From assembly GCA_945787295.1 (NCBI GenBank), contig CALZHQ010000023.1, forward strand, positions 1-30,195: a stretch of 30,195 bases of DNA. Direction: 5' to 3'. Numbering within the stretch: position 1 is the first letter of the stretch; each line of letters starts with the position of its first letter. This DNA is from an uncultured Desulfuromonadales bacterium (GTDB lineage Bacteria; Desulfobacterota; Desulfuromonadia; Desulfuromonadales; Geopsychrobacteraceae). A model generated the notes under the pieces. The model was not told where the DNA came from. It saw only the letters and a program-made list of their open reading frames with translations, and did no database searches. Of this stretch, positions 1 through 8,190 are shown in pieces. Both the position numbers and the translations under genes were made by a program.

Positions 1-126
1 GCATCCTGAATTCATCGATGGATTACAACGAAACTTCGCGACAACCGAATTATCAGTTATTATTTCACTAGTACCGCATTGCATTGATTAGATACTGAAG
101 ATGTTTGCTGTCTCGAAGGTTGGGTT
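1..126. other. Region upstream of the histidine kinase
   Basis: No recognisable gene is seen. One forward frame is open from base 2 to a TAG at 89-91, which could be the last codons of a truncated gene, but 29 codons is too few to judge. A weak AAGG Shine-Dalgarno lies just before the kinase ATG. No convincing promoter was found. Confidence 0.4.
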
Positions 127-3108
127 ATGGGGTTTTTAAATCTCGGGTCGATCAGTAGAAAACTTGCGTTGTTGGTTTTTATCGCTATTCTGCCGGCTCT
201 GGCAATCCTGCTTTATTCCGGGATGGAGCAGCGAAAAGACTCTATTGATAATGCAAAGCAGAATGTTCTGCTGCTGACCAATTCCATGGCCCAGGTTCAG
301 GTAGATAGCACCCGCTCTTCTTTGCAGATGCTTTCCACTTTGGCCTTGTTGCCAGAAGTACAGAATCTTGACCTTACGGGCAGTAAAAAAGTTTTTGCCG
401 CAATCCTGGAGAAAAATCCCGACTTCCAGAATATCACTTTGACCGCTCTAAATGGTGAGGTGTTGGTTTCCGGGTTGCCCTCCAAGGCAACGAACCTTGG
501 TGATCGAAAGCATGTCCGCGAGGCGCTGGAAAATAAAGATTTTGCCGTCGGCGAGTATATCGTTACACGGGTCGGGAAGCAGAATCCGGCCTTTGCTTAT
601 GCCTATCCGGTTCTCGACAATCTTGGGAATCCACAGGCTGTTTTAACTACTGCCATTAACCTGGAACGGTTTGAGAGTTTTTATCATGCGTCGACTTTGC
701 CTGATAAATCTTTTGTCGCAGTCACCGATCACCAGGGCATCCGGTTGTTCTATTATCCCCCGAGGGAAGATACTAATCCGATCGGAAAGCCGATCAAGGC
801 CGAATCTTGGGCGCTGGCCGAAAATGCCGCGGATGCGGGGATTTTTATCCGCACAGGTTCTGATGGTGCGCGGCGGATATTTGCCTTTAATCCGGTCCGT
901 ATCCGCCTCGGAGAACGCCCCTATCTTTATGTTTGGGCAGGAGTTCCGGAAGCCCAGATTCTGGAGTCAGCCAATGAGACCCTGACACGGAATCTGCTGC
1001 TGATGCTGATGGTAACGCTGCTGGCACTTTTTATTGCCTGGGCACTTGGCCATAAAACTTTGATTCTGCCGATTAGAAATCTCGTGGCAATGACGCAACG
1101 GTTTGCCGCGGGTGAGTTGGATGTCCGTAGTGAGTTGAGTGAAAAATGTGATGAGTTTGGTAAGCTGACCAATGCGTTCCATGACATGGCAGCTGGCTTG
1201 ACGCTCAGTCACAAAGCGCTGTTGGAAAACGAAGCACGTTTCCGGCTGATCATGGATGGTCTTGATGCGCTGGTCTATGTCGCTGATATGGAGACTTACG
1301 AAATTCTGTTCATCAACCAATTCGGGCGGAAGATATTTGGCGATGTGACCGGCCAGATCTGTTGGCAGACTATTCAAGACAATCAAGGAGGTCCCTGCTC
1401 TTTCTGCACCAATAAGTATCTCTTGGCCGCGGATGGCCAGCCGGGTGAAATCTATACCTGGGAATTCCAGAATACCGTGACCGGCCAATGGTTTTATATC
1501 CACGATCGGGCCATTGAATGGATCGATAAGCGGATTGTCCGGCTCGAGATCGCCTCAGATATAACTGAGCGGAAACTGGCCGAAACCAGACTGGCGCAAG
1601 AAACAGAACGTTTGTCGGTCACCCTGAGAAGCATCGGCGACGGGGTCATTACCACCGATACTGAGGGGCGCATCGTTCTTATTAACCAGATTGCTGAAAA
1701 TCTGACCGGCTGGGAGAGTGTCGAGGCGGTTGGGTGCCCACTGAGCGAGGTGTTCAATATCGTCAATACCGAAACGGGGCAGCCTAGCGAGAACCCGGTG
1801 GCTAAAGTCCTGGCCTCGGGAGCGATTGTCGGCCAGACTGAGCATATTGCTCTGATCGCAAAAAATGGCCAGCAACGCCGTATTACTGACAGTGGAGCAC
1901 CGATCCGAGATGGAGCTGGTGAGGTCATCGGGGTGGTGTTGGTGTTCAGGGATATTAGCGATCAATTGCGGACCGAGCAGGAATTGCTCAAGGTAAAGAA
2001 ACTGGAGTCGATCGGGGTTCTGGCTGGCGGCATTGCCCATGATTTCAACAATATCCTGGCGGCGATTCTGGGCAACATCGATCTGTCACTGCGGGACAAG
2101 AATCTCAGTGAGCGAACCGAGCGGCTGCTCAAGCAGGCGTTAAACGCTTCGAGCCGGGCACGGGATCTGACTCAGCAGTTGCTTACTTTCGCCAAAGGGG
2201 GCCAGCCGATCAAGGAAGCGGCCTCGCTCGCTGAGGTGGTCAGGGATTCTGCTGATTTTGTACTGCGTGGCGACAAGGTTGCGTGTCGTTACCAGTTTGC
2301 CGACGATCTCTGGCTGGTCGATATCGACAAAGGGCAGATCAGCCAAGTTGTTCAGAATATCATTCTCAATGCCAGCAATGCGATGCCGGATGGCGGAATT
2401 ATCGAGGTGGCCGGTGAAAATGTTGACTCGATCGGCTTGCAGAACATCGCTTTGTCCAACGCCGGGCATTTTGTAAGATTGAGCATCAGGGACAGCGGAA
2501 TCGGTATTCCGGCAAATATCCTCGATAAGATTTTTGACCCCTATTTCTCCACCAAGCAGCAGGGCAGTGGCCTTGGACTGGCGATTACCCATTCCATCAT
2601 CAATAAGCATGGGGGGACGATTTCGGTCAAGTCGACCCCGGGCCATGGGAGTACTTTTACCATCTATCTGCCGGCGTCTCCGCAAGGGTCTCTTCCTGAA
2701 ACAACAGCGCAGGAAACGAGTCTGGAGAGACGGAAAGCCCGCATTCTGGTAGTGGACGACGAAGAATTGGTCAGGGATGTCGCCGAGGAAATGCTCACAG
2801 AGATGGGGCACGAAGTGCTGTTGGCGAAGGATGGTATGGAAGCGGTTCAGGCGTATCAGGCTTCAATCGACAGGGCAGCGCCGATCGATCTGCTGATTAT
2901 GGATCTGACGATCCCGGGGGGGATGGGCGGGACCGTTGCGATGCAGAAAATATTGGCAATTGACGCAGACGCAAAAGCGATCGTTTCGAGCGGCTATTCA
3001 AATGACCCCGTTCTGGCGCACTATAAGGATTACGGTTTTTCTGCCGCAATCATAAAGCCGTATGAATTGCTTGAACTGCGCAGGGAAGTTAACCAGTTGA
3101 TCGGTTGA
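127..3108 (+). CDS. Hybrid sensor histidine kinase (Cache-HAMP-PAS-PAS-HisKA-HATPase-REC)
   Basis: This is a membrane-bound hybrid two-component kinase of 993 residues. It should autophosphorylate on His and pass the phosphate to its own C-terminal receiver. TM1 is at about 12-31, an extracytoplasmic Cache-like sensor at about 35-285, TM2 at about 288-307, and HAMP at about 310-362. PAS1 (370-480) carries Cys412 and a C424-x-x-C427 pair; PAS2 spans 492-612. The H-box is GGIAHDFNN with His638, and the ATPase N-box (QNIILNASNAM), DSGIGI and GSGLGLAI boxes are all present. The receiver (872-993) has the acidic pair DDE, phospho-acceptor Asp926 and Lys977. There is no DNA-binding output, so the phosphate probably goes on to an unlinked phosphotransfer protein or regulator. 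The ligand cannot be told from sequence. No cognate regulator is adjacent. Confidence 0.95.
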   Translation: MGFLNLGSISRKLALLVFIAILPALAILLYSGMEQRKDSIDNAKQNVLLLTNSMAQVQVDSTRSSLQMLSTLALLPEVQNLDLTGSKKVFAAILEKNPDFQNITLTALNGEVLVSGLPSKATNLGDRKHVREALENKDFAVGEYIVTRVGKQNPAFAYAYPVLDNLGNPQAVLTTAINLERFESFYHASTLPDKSFVAVTDHQGIRLFYYPPREDTNPIGKPIKAESWALAENAADAGIFIRTGSDGARRIFAFNPVRIRLGERPYLYVWAGVPEAQILESANETLTRNLLLMLMVTLLALFIAWALGHKTLILPIRNLVAMTQRFAAGELDVRSELSEKCDEFGKLTNAFHDMAAGLTLSHKALLENEARFRLIMDGLDALVYVADMETYEILFINQFGRKIFGDVTGQICWQTIQDNQGGPCSFCTNKYLLAADGQPGEIYTWEFQNTVTGQWFYIHDRAIEWIDKRIVRLEIASDITERKLAETRLAQETERLSVTLRSIGDGVITTDTEGRIVLINQIAENLTGWESVEAVGCPLSEVFNIVNTETGQPSENPVAKVLASGAIVGQTEHIALIAKNGQQRRITDSGAPIRDGAGEVIGVVLVFRDISDQLRTEQELLKVKKLESIGVLAGGIAHDFNNILAAILGNIDLSLRDKNLSERTERLLKQALNASSRARDLTQQLLTFAKGGQPIKEAASLAEVVRDSADFVLRGDKVACRYQFADDLWLVDIDKGQISQVVQNIILNASNAMPDGGIIEVAGENVDSIGLQNIALSNAGHFVRLSIRDSGIGIPANILDKIFDPYFSTKQQGSGLGLAITHSIINKHGGTISVKSTPGHGSTFTIYLPASPQGSLPETTAQETSLERRKARILVVDDEELVRDVAEEMLTEMGHEVLLAKDGMEAVQAYQASIDRAAPIDLLIMDLTIPGGMGGTVAMQKILAIDADAKAIVSSGYSNDPVLAHYKDYGFSAAIIKPYELLELRREVNQLIG

Positions 3109-3164
3109 GGCCTGGTTGTTTTTGGAGCGGGATTTCCCCAGTCCTCAGCAGAGAAGGAGCTTTG

Positions 3165-3338
3165 ATGGAGTAACTGCTTGCCTGGGCCCTGTTCGGTGCC
3201 GCAGCCGGTTCTCTGTCAAAAGGCAAGAACAGACGGGTCTGGTTGTGGGTTGCCGTCGGTTTTTTTATCGGCCCTCTTGCGGTCCTGGTTGTCGCCCTGA
3301 TGACACCGGCTTCAGGACCTGAGCAGAGCTACAATTGA
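3165..3338 (+). pseudogene. Small membrane protein gene interrupted by TAA at codon 3
   Basis: A strong Shine-Dalgarno (AGAAGGAG, 3152-3159) sits 5 bases before ATG at 3165, but the codons read ATG GAG TAA. After the stop the same frame runs open for 54 codons to TGA at 3336-3338. It encodes a coherent small membrane protein: LLAWALFGAAAGSL, a basic turn KGKNRR, then a hydrophobic helix WVAVGFFIGPLAVLVVALM. A single base change from TAT, TAC or a similar codon would restore a 57-codon gene. Either the gene is freshly broken, a base is miscalled, or translation begins at a non-ATG codon such as CTG 3174, which lacks good ribosome-site spacing. It follows the kinase by 56 bases and precedes a terminator, so it may be the last cistron of that unit. 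Function unknown. Confidence 0.6.
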
Positions 3339-3370
3339 GGTGGTGAATATATCCTTTGTAGAAATATGAA

Positions 3371-3407
3371 GACCCGAGCTGCTTAAGCAGATCGGGCCTT
3401 TTCTTTT
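3371..3407 (+). terminator. Rho-independent terminator after the kinase unit
   Basis: CCCGA (3373-3377) pairs with TCGGG (3392-3396). The palindrome CTGCTTAAGCAG lies between them and extends the stem. A T-rich run (CCTTTTCTTTT) follows on the plus strand. Confidence 0.75.
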
Positions 3408-3424
3408 ATTTAATCTGTAGGGAG

Positions 3425-3844
3425 CTATTTTTGCGCCAACAATTCTGGATATGGCCAGCCCTGCTGCCCTTTTTCCAGAATGAAGAGGCGCTCTTTGGCA
3501 ATCCCTTGCTCCAGCAGGTAATCGTGAGCCCGTTTGGCGCCACCGCCTCCACCCGGGCAGATGATGACGACGGCATCTTCCGTCTGCTGCAGTTGGGCGA
3601 TGGTGGCATCCAATTTGGTCCGATCGCTGGCCGATTTGACCGGGTAAGCATAGGTCGCCAAAGCCCCTTGGATATGTTGTTGATTGAACTCTTGTTCAAC
3701 CTGAATGTCGAGCAGCTGCAGGGGGGGGCCGGCCAGTTTCAGCTTCAGTTGCGTCGGTTGTATGTATTGATAAGAACCGGCCCAGGTGGGAACGGTCATC
3801 AAAAGCAAGAGAATCGTAACTACCAAAACAGCTGTTCTTTGCAT
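3425..3844 (-). CDS. Secreted single-domain rhodanese-like protein
   Basis: A rhodanese-fold sulfurtransferase of 139 residues, probably periplasmic. The start is fixed by AAGGAG six bases upstream of the ATG. A signal peptide covers about residues 1-22 (hydrophobic TAVLVVTILLLLM, cleavage near TWA-GS). The rhodanese fold follows: LLDIQVEQEF near 44-53, then the active-site loop at Cys96 in ICPGGGGGAK. The Gly-rich loop is unusual, because classical thiosulfate sulfurtransferases have charged residues there, so the substrate may not be thiosulfate. The gene is transcribed divergently from a LysR regulator across a 128-base gap, which suggests but does not prove that the regulator controls it. 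It is unlike the second rhodanese in the window (11848-12378). Confidence 0.85.
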   Translation of the reverse strand: MQRTAVLVVTILLLLMTVPTWAGSYQYIQPTQLKLKLAGPPLQLLDIQVEQEFNQQHIQGALATYAYPVKSASDRTKLDATIAQLQQTEDAVVIICPGGGGGAKRAHDYLLEQGIAKERLFILEKGQQGWPYPELLAQK

Positions 3845-3897
3845 GTCTACTCCTTGAATTGTGGATGGAACTAAATATGTCCATAGCTATAGATGGA

Positions 3898-3926
3898 TTG
3901 ACACGCTTTGGTCAAATGGATAATTT
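3898..3926 (+). promoter_or_regulatory. Sigma-70 type promoter for the LysR gene
   Basis: TTGACA at 3898-3903, a 17-base spacer and TAATTT at 3921-3926. The match is very good and it is oriented toward the LysR gene 47 bases downstream. In the divergent rhodanese/LysR gap this is also where LysR autoregulation would be expected. Confidence 0.65.
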
Positions 3927-3972
3927 TTATATTAACGATGCGTTGAATCGGTTTTTCCGATAGGAGGCTGAT

Positions 3973-4881
3973 ATGAATCTACGACAACTTGACCTGTTTG
4001 TGGCTGTTGCTGAGACAAAGAGTTTTTCTCGCGGCGCCGAAATTATCTGCCTGACCCAGTCGACGGTCAGCCAACATATCGCGGCGCTGGAAGAGGAGGT
4101 CAGCACCAAACTGTTTGATCGCACTCAAAAGGGTGCCTTGCTGACGGCGGGGGGGCAGGTGTTCCTGCGGCACGCACGAAGAATTCTGGCGGAGCGGGAT
4201 CAGCTGTTTGTGGGGATGGCCAGCTTTAAAGGCTTATCCGGGGGGACGTTGCAGATCGGTGCGAGTAATATTCCCGCGAATCACCTGCTCCCGCCACTAT
4301 TGCCGCGTTTGGCGGAGCTGCATCCGGGGATTTCGATCAGTATGCAGAGTGGCAACAGCCAGGGAATCATTGAGTCTCTGCTGAATGCCGAAGTGGAATT
4401 GGCCGTGGTCGGCAGTTGTCCGGAAAACCGGAAGCTGGAATACCACGCTCTGACCAGTGATTTGCTGGTGCTGATTGTTGGGCGAAACCACCCCTGGAAT
4501 GGCCGGGGGATGATTTCGTTGGAAGATTTAACCAGAGAGCCGTTGATCGCCCGCGAGCAAAGCTCAGGCAGTGAACAGGCTTTGCAGAAGGAGTTGCAGC
4601 GGATCAACTTCAGGGTTGAAAAGCTAAGAGTCGCTGCGCGGCTCGGCAGCAATGAAGCGGTTCGTCAGGTGGTGGCCTCTGGATACGGCTGCGCTTTTGT
4701 CTCCGAGCGCTCGGTGTTGCGGGAACTGGAGTCGGGAGAATTAGGGCAAGTGTCGGTCGGCGGGATGCGGGTTGAACGACACTTCTGGCTGGCAAGATTG
4801 CGTGGTCGGACCCCGTCACCGGCCGCAACCGCGGTCGCCGATCTTTTGCTCGATAGCTATGGGCCAGAAACCGGGGATTAG
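3973..4881 (+). CDS. LysR-family transcriptional regulator
   Basis: A 302-residue one-component regulator, the normal size for the family. The N-terminal winged helix-turn-helix (residues 1-60) shows the LysR signature: LDLFVAVAETKSFSRGA, TQSTVSQHIAALE and LFDRT. The remainder (about 90-295) is a periplasmic-binding-protein-like effector domain that starts near GGTLQIGASNIPA. AGGAGG lies 5 bases before the ATG. It is divergent from the secreted rhodanese and ends 2 bases from the convergent peptide deformylase gene. The effector cannot be named. The rhodanese neighbour and a loose resemblance to CysB/CysL-type domains make a sulfur-related signal possible, but this is inference only. Confidence 0.92.
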   Translation: MNLRQLDLFVAVAETKSFSRGAEIICLTQSTVSQHIAALEEEVSTKLFDRTQKGALLTAGGQVFLRHARRILAERDQLFVGMASFKGLSGGTLQIGASNIPANHLLPPLLPRLAELHPGISISMQSGNSQGIIESLLNAEVELAVVGSCPENRKLEYHALTSDLLVLIVGRNHPWNGRGMISLEDLTREPLIAREQSSGSEQALQKELQRINFRVEKLRVAARLGSNEAVRQVVASGYGCAFVSERSVLRELESGELGQVSVGGMRVERHFWLARLRGRTPSPAATAVADLLLDSYGPETGD

Positions 4882-4883
4882 AG

Positions 4884-5390
4884 CTATTTCTGCTTGCGGC
4901 GGAAAAGGTCAGTTTTCAAGCTTGACACCCGATCGAGAAATAAATACCCATCCAGATGGTCCATTTCATGCTGAATGGCGATCGCTTCAAACCCTTCAGA
5001 TCGGATCACCTGCAGTTCGCCCTCCTGGTTCAAAAACTGGACGACAATCCGTTCGGCCCGGTTGACGTTGCCGGTGTAGTCGGGCACCGACATGCAACCT
5101 TCACGGACGACCTGATCACCTTCCTTCTTGATGATCTCCGGGTTAGCCATCTGCAGCAGGCCGTGATTTTTCTGTTGCTTGCCCAGCTTGCTTTTCGACA
5201 CATCAACCACCACTGCGCGGCGGATTTCGCCGATCTGTGGTGCGGCAACACCGACCGAATGTCCGGCATCGATCATGGTATCGACCAGGTCCTGCAGCAA
5301 CTGTTTCGCCGAATCATCAAACTCGACGATCGGCGTACAGACCTCTTTCAGGCGCGGATCAGGGTAGAGCAGTACTTCTTTGACAGCCAT
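4884..5390 (-). CDS. def: Peptide deformylase
   Basis: Removes the N-terminal formyl group from nascent proteins in the cytoplasm; an Fe/Zn metalloenzyme. At 168 residues it has the usual length. All three family motifs are visible: GVAAPQIG (47-54), EGCMS with metal ligand Cys99 (97-101) and HEMDH with metal ligands His141 and His145 and catalytic Glu142. The first motif is a mild variant of the usual G-x-G-L-A-A-P-Q. The gene lies 5 bases downstream of the double-ACT gene on the same strand, so the two are probably co-transcribed. There is no good Shine-Dalgarno close to the ATG, so translational coupling to the upstream gene is likely. Confidence 0.96.
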   Translation of the reverse strand: MAVKEVLLYPDPRLKEVCTPIVEFDDSAKQLLQDLVDTMIDAGHSVGVAAPQIGEIRRAVVVDVSKSKLGKQQKNHGLLQMANPEIIKKEGDQVVREGCMSVPDYTGNVNRAERIVVQFLNQEGELQVIRSEGFEAIAIQHEMDHLDGYLFLDRVSSLKTDLFRRKQK

Positions 5391-5395
5391 TATAT

Positions 5396-5935
5396 TTAGA
5401 GCTCCATGGCGATCAGTGAGCGGACTGAGATGTCGACCTGCAGCTTCTGTTTCAGCTCGGCCATCCAGCTTTCAACTTCTTCGATTTCAACCCCTTCCGG
5501 CAGCATGGCTTCGATCATCATCACGTAAACCGGTCGGCTTTCATCGCCGATCAGCTTGGTATTCAGGTCGGTGATATTGATCTGTCGGTCGCCCAGTTCC
5601 TTGGCCACCTGATAGACAATGCCCGGTTTGTCGGAGCCGTAAACGGAAATCATGCAGAGATCGCCCGTCAACTCCGGCCTTTGTTCACCACCAGGCTTGA
5701 GGGTGCGGATATAGACCGAGAGGTTGCTTTCCTCCAGTGGTGCGAAGCTGTCGGCAAACTCTTCTTTACTGGAAAACTCCGGGTTGGAAATGATCAGAAT
5801 CATCGAGAACTGCCCCCCCAGGATTGAGCAGCTCGAGTCAGCGATGTTGAAACCGAGTCTATAGAGAATTTCTGTAACTTGAGAAACGATGCCGGGCCGA
5901 TCGCGACCGATAATGGTGAGAGCGAAATGTTGCAT
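5396..5935 (-). CDS. Double ACT-domain protein (GcvR-like)
   Basis: A 179-residue cytoplasmic protein built of two ACT domains, at about 3-85 (ALTIIGRDRPGIVSQVTEIL) and 93-175 (MISVYGSDKPGIVYQVAKEL). Both keep the D-(R/K)-P-G-I turn where such domains bind amino acids. GcvR of the glycine cleavage system has this architecture, as do several uncharacterised ACT-ACT proteins. The start is supported by AGGAGG five bases upstream. Its partner here is peptide deformylase, not a glycine cleavage gene, so the GcvR function is not assured. The 106-base gap before it probably holds its promoter, but no strong hexamers stand out. Confidence 0.85.
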   Translation of the reverse strand: MQHFALTIIGRDRPGIVSQVTEILYRLGFNIADSSCSILGGQFSMILIISNPEFSSKEEFADSFAPLEESNLSVYIRTLKPGGEQRPELTGDLCMISVYGSDKPGIVYQVAKELGDRQINITDLNTKLIGDESRPVYVMMIEAMLPEGVEIEEVESWMAELKQKLQVDISVRSLIAMEL

Positions 5936-6041
5936 GGTTTCCTCCTGAATTAAGCTCTGAAATAAGTCTTGAATAGTGGCAGATTGCCCTATGTTGTGCT
6001 GGAAAGCAAGAGTGCCACATTGAGTTTTTGCTTGTAATCGT

Positions 6042-6956
6042 TCAAAACCAGCCGGAGTTGTCGAGCAGTAAGATCGTTAGCAGCAGGGCCATCGACAGAT
6101 TGGTCAGATGGAAAAGGCGCAAGGGAATTCTCCTCTGAGCCTCGTTGTAGGTGGTAAAGAGAATGGCTAAGCCGATGGCTGACAATCCGACCAGAAAGAT
6201 GATCGAAAGCAAAGAGCTGGCAATCAGGCCGAACAGGCTGAATAAGAGGTAGCAGAGGCCGAGGGCCGCCAGCCAGCAGTTGTTGATCTGCAGCAGTCTT
6301 TGGGTCGAGATCCGTTGGAACAGGTCGGGCAGGCCGCTCCGTTGCAGATCGTTACGATAATGACAGAGCAACAACCAGCTGTGTGGGATCTGCCAGAGAA
6401 ACAGGGTGCCGGAGAGGATTAATATTTCTGCTGACAGCAGGGGGGCTCCGGTCGCTGTCCAACCGATCAGTGGCGGCAGCGTTCCGCAGATCGCTCCCGG
6501 CAGGGCTGCAAACGGGGTGCAGCGTTTCAGGGGGGTGTAGATTGCGTTGTACCAGATGACACTCAGCAGCCCGAGCAGCAGTGCCGTCAGGTCTGGGGCA
6601 TAACTGAGCAACAAGAGGCCGCAAGCGATGCAGCAGAGGGCATAGCCGAGGGCCACATTGGGGGTGAGGCTGCCTGAAGGCAATGGCCGTTGACAGGTGC
6701 GGGTCATGCGCGCATCCAGATCCTGCTCCTGCCATTGGTTGAGCGCCGAACAGCCTGCCGCCAGCAGCAGGATTGCCAGTGTCACCAGCAGGCTGACCGC
6801 GGACCATTGCCGGGCGGCGAACAGTTGTCCGGTGAGGGCCGATAACGCCACCATGGCGGAAAGTTCCGCCCGGCTCAGTTGCCGCAGAAGGTTCAACCAG
6901 TGACTGCTGCTGGTTGCTGGAATTGGTAGCAATGTTGTGCTGAGCTGTTTTGGCAT
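6042..6956 (-). CDS. ctaB: Protoheme IX farnesyltransferase (heme O synthase)
   Basis: An integral-membrane UbiA-family prenyltransferase of 304 residues. It adds a farnesyl group to heme B to give heme O, the precursor of heme A in the oxidase encoded just upstream. The active-site loop reads N-QWQEQ-D-L-D with MTRTCQRPLPSG after it, the classic heme O synthase signature; about eight hydrophobic helices follow. It is the last cistron of the oxidase operon, 11 bases after ctaC. Heme A synthase (ctaA) is not in this window, so it must be encoded elsewhere or the enzyme uses heme O. Confidence 0.93.
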   Translation of the reverse strand: MPKQLSTTLLPIPATSSSHWLNLLRQLSRAELSAMVALSALTGQLFAARQWSAVSLLVTLAILLLAAGCSALNQWQEQDLDARMTRTCQRPLPSGSLTPNVALGYALCCIACGLLLLSYAPDLTALLLGLLSVIWYNAIYTPLKRCTPFAALPGAICGTLPPLIGWTATGAPLLSAEILILSGTLFLWQIPHSWLLLCHYRNDLQRSGLPDLFQRISTQRLLQINNCWLAALGLCYLLFSLFGLIASSLLSIIFLVGLSAIGLAILFTTYNEAQRRIPLRLFHLTNLSMALLLTILLLDNSGWF

Positions 6957-6967
6957 TTAGTCCCGGT

Positions 6968-8182
6968 CTATTGAGTCAATAAGTGTTGAACTAGCGCGTC
7001 GATCTCTGCATCCGAGAGATAATCCGCTGATGGCATGATGCCTGGGAAACCTTTGACCAGCTCAGCATTCGGCTGCAGCAGTGCCCGGCGCAGATACTCT
7101 GCGTCGACTGGGATGGTGACTTCCTGGCCATCCCGCACGATGGTCACCTGACGTCCGCCAAGCCCCTTGAAGGTTGGTGCAATCGATTCACTGCCGTCGC
7201 TTGAATGACAGCCGAGACAGCCGTTGTTTTCCAAAAGCGCTGCGGAATCGATCTGAGGGGGCTGGGTTGCGGTCGCTTTGCCCAGCAGGTAATCGATCAT
7301 TTCCTGCAGGTCCTCATCACTCAAAGTCGTTTCGTCATAAGCCGGCATCAGCGGATCGTAGCCATCGACGACCTCTTCATTCGGTTCACGGATCGCCCGG
7401 CGCAGGTAGTCGGCATCGATAGCCAGTTCGCGGGTTTTGCCAGCAGCACTGACTTTGCGTTGTTGGCCACTTAGCTGATAAAGGCTCGGGGCAATTCCTT
7501 CGCTGCCGTCGAGACTGTGACAGCCGGTACAGCCCAGTTCCTTGATAATCACCAGCCCCCTCGGTTCGCCACTCGGTTGCTGCTGCTCAGACCAGCTGGC
7601 GTACTCTGCTGCGGGCAAGGCTTCGACGCTGGTGATCATGGCCGAGTGGCCAACGCCGCAATATTCGGCGCAGAAGATGTCGTAGCTGCCCGGTTCTGTG
7701 GCTTCGAACCAGACATAGGTTTCCATTCCCGGCACCGCGTCCCGCTTGATGCGGAAGGCCGGAACAAAAAAGTTGTGCAGCACGTCGACCGAATTGATCA
7801 GCACCTTGACCGGCTGATTCACCGGCACGTACAGTTTGCTTTCGCGACGGCCATCCGGATACTCGAACTGCCAGGACCACATGCGGGCGGTCGCCTTGAT
7901 TTCCAGGGCATTGTCCGGGACCTCGCGCAGGCCGGTGTAGTTGGTCCAGCCGTACCAGAACATGGTCAGCACGATCAGCGTCGGCAGGATCGTCCAGACC
8001 GCTTCCAGCCATATGTTGCCGTGGGTATCGGAGGTCGGTTCCGGGTATTTCGAGCGCCGGTATTTAACCACCAGATAAATGGTGGCCACGGTGATTCCCA
8101 GCAGCAACAGCAGCGAGAAGCCGAAAATATAGATCAGGACGTTGTCGACGGCCTGAGCCGTCGGATTAGCCAGAGGGTTCAC
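6968..8182 (-). CDS. ctaC: caa3-type cytochrome c oxidase subunit II with two fused cytochrome c domains
   Basis: Takes electrons from the periplasmic side into the CuA centre. GTG at 8182 is chosen because AGGAG, overlapping the ctaF stop, sits five bases upstream; GTG at 8188 would give two more residues. The protein has 404 residues: TM helices at about 15-39 and 61-79, then a cupredoxin domain with the CuA ligands His136, Cys171, Glu173, Cys175, His179 and Met182 (FCAEYCGVGHSAM). Two tandem class I cytochrome c domains follow: CTGCH at 218-222 with likely axial Met279, and CLGCH at 322-326 with likely Met383. Most caa3 enzymes have a single such domain. The two share GCxGCHSxDGSE and YLRRA, which indicates internal duplication. 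No cleavable signal peptide is obvious. Confidence 0.95.
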   Translation of the reverse strand: MNPLANPTAQAVDNVLIYIFGFSLLLLLGITVATIYLVVKYRRSKYPEPTSDTHGNIWLEAVWTILPTLIVLTMFWYGWTNYTGLREVPDNALEIKATARMWSWQFEYPDGRRESKLYVPVNQPVKVLINSVDVLHNFFVPAFRIKRDAVPGMETYVWFEATEPGSYDIFCAEYCGVGHSAMITSVEALPAAEYASWSEQQQPSGEPRGLVIIKELGCTGCHSLDGSEGIAPSLYQLSGQQRKVSAAGKTRELAIDADYLRRAIREPNEEVVDGYDPLMPAYDETTLSDEDLQEMIDYLLGKATATQPPQIDSAALLENNGCLGCHSSDGSESIAPTFKGLGGRQVTIVRDGQEVTIPVDAEYLRRALLQPNAELVKGFPGIMPSADYLSDAEIDALVQHLLTQ

Positions 8183-8190
8183 GGTCACTC

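Noticed and set aside
2..91. Possible C-terminal end of an upstream gene
   Set aside because: Only 29 open codons with no recognisable motif; such a stretch occurs often by chance. Kept only as a remark in the upstream-region entry.
2140..2811. A 223-codon minus-strand open frame
   Set aside because: Antisense to the histidine kinase ATPase domain; no domain and no ribosome site.
3116..3322. A 68-codon frame overlapping the small membrane protein
   Set aside because: It has no ribosome site and encodes an Arg/Cys-rich sequence without structure. The other frame, with the TAA at codon 3, has the strong Shine-Dalgarno and membrane helices.
5936..6041. Sigma-54 type promoter for the double-ACT gene (TGGCAC near TTGC on the minus strand)
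   Set aside because: The GG-to-GC spacing is nine bases instead of twelve, so it does not fit the -24/-12 consensus.
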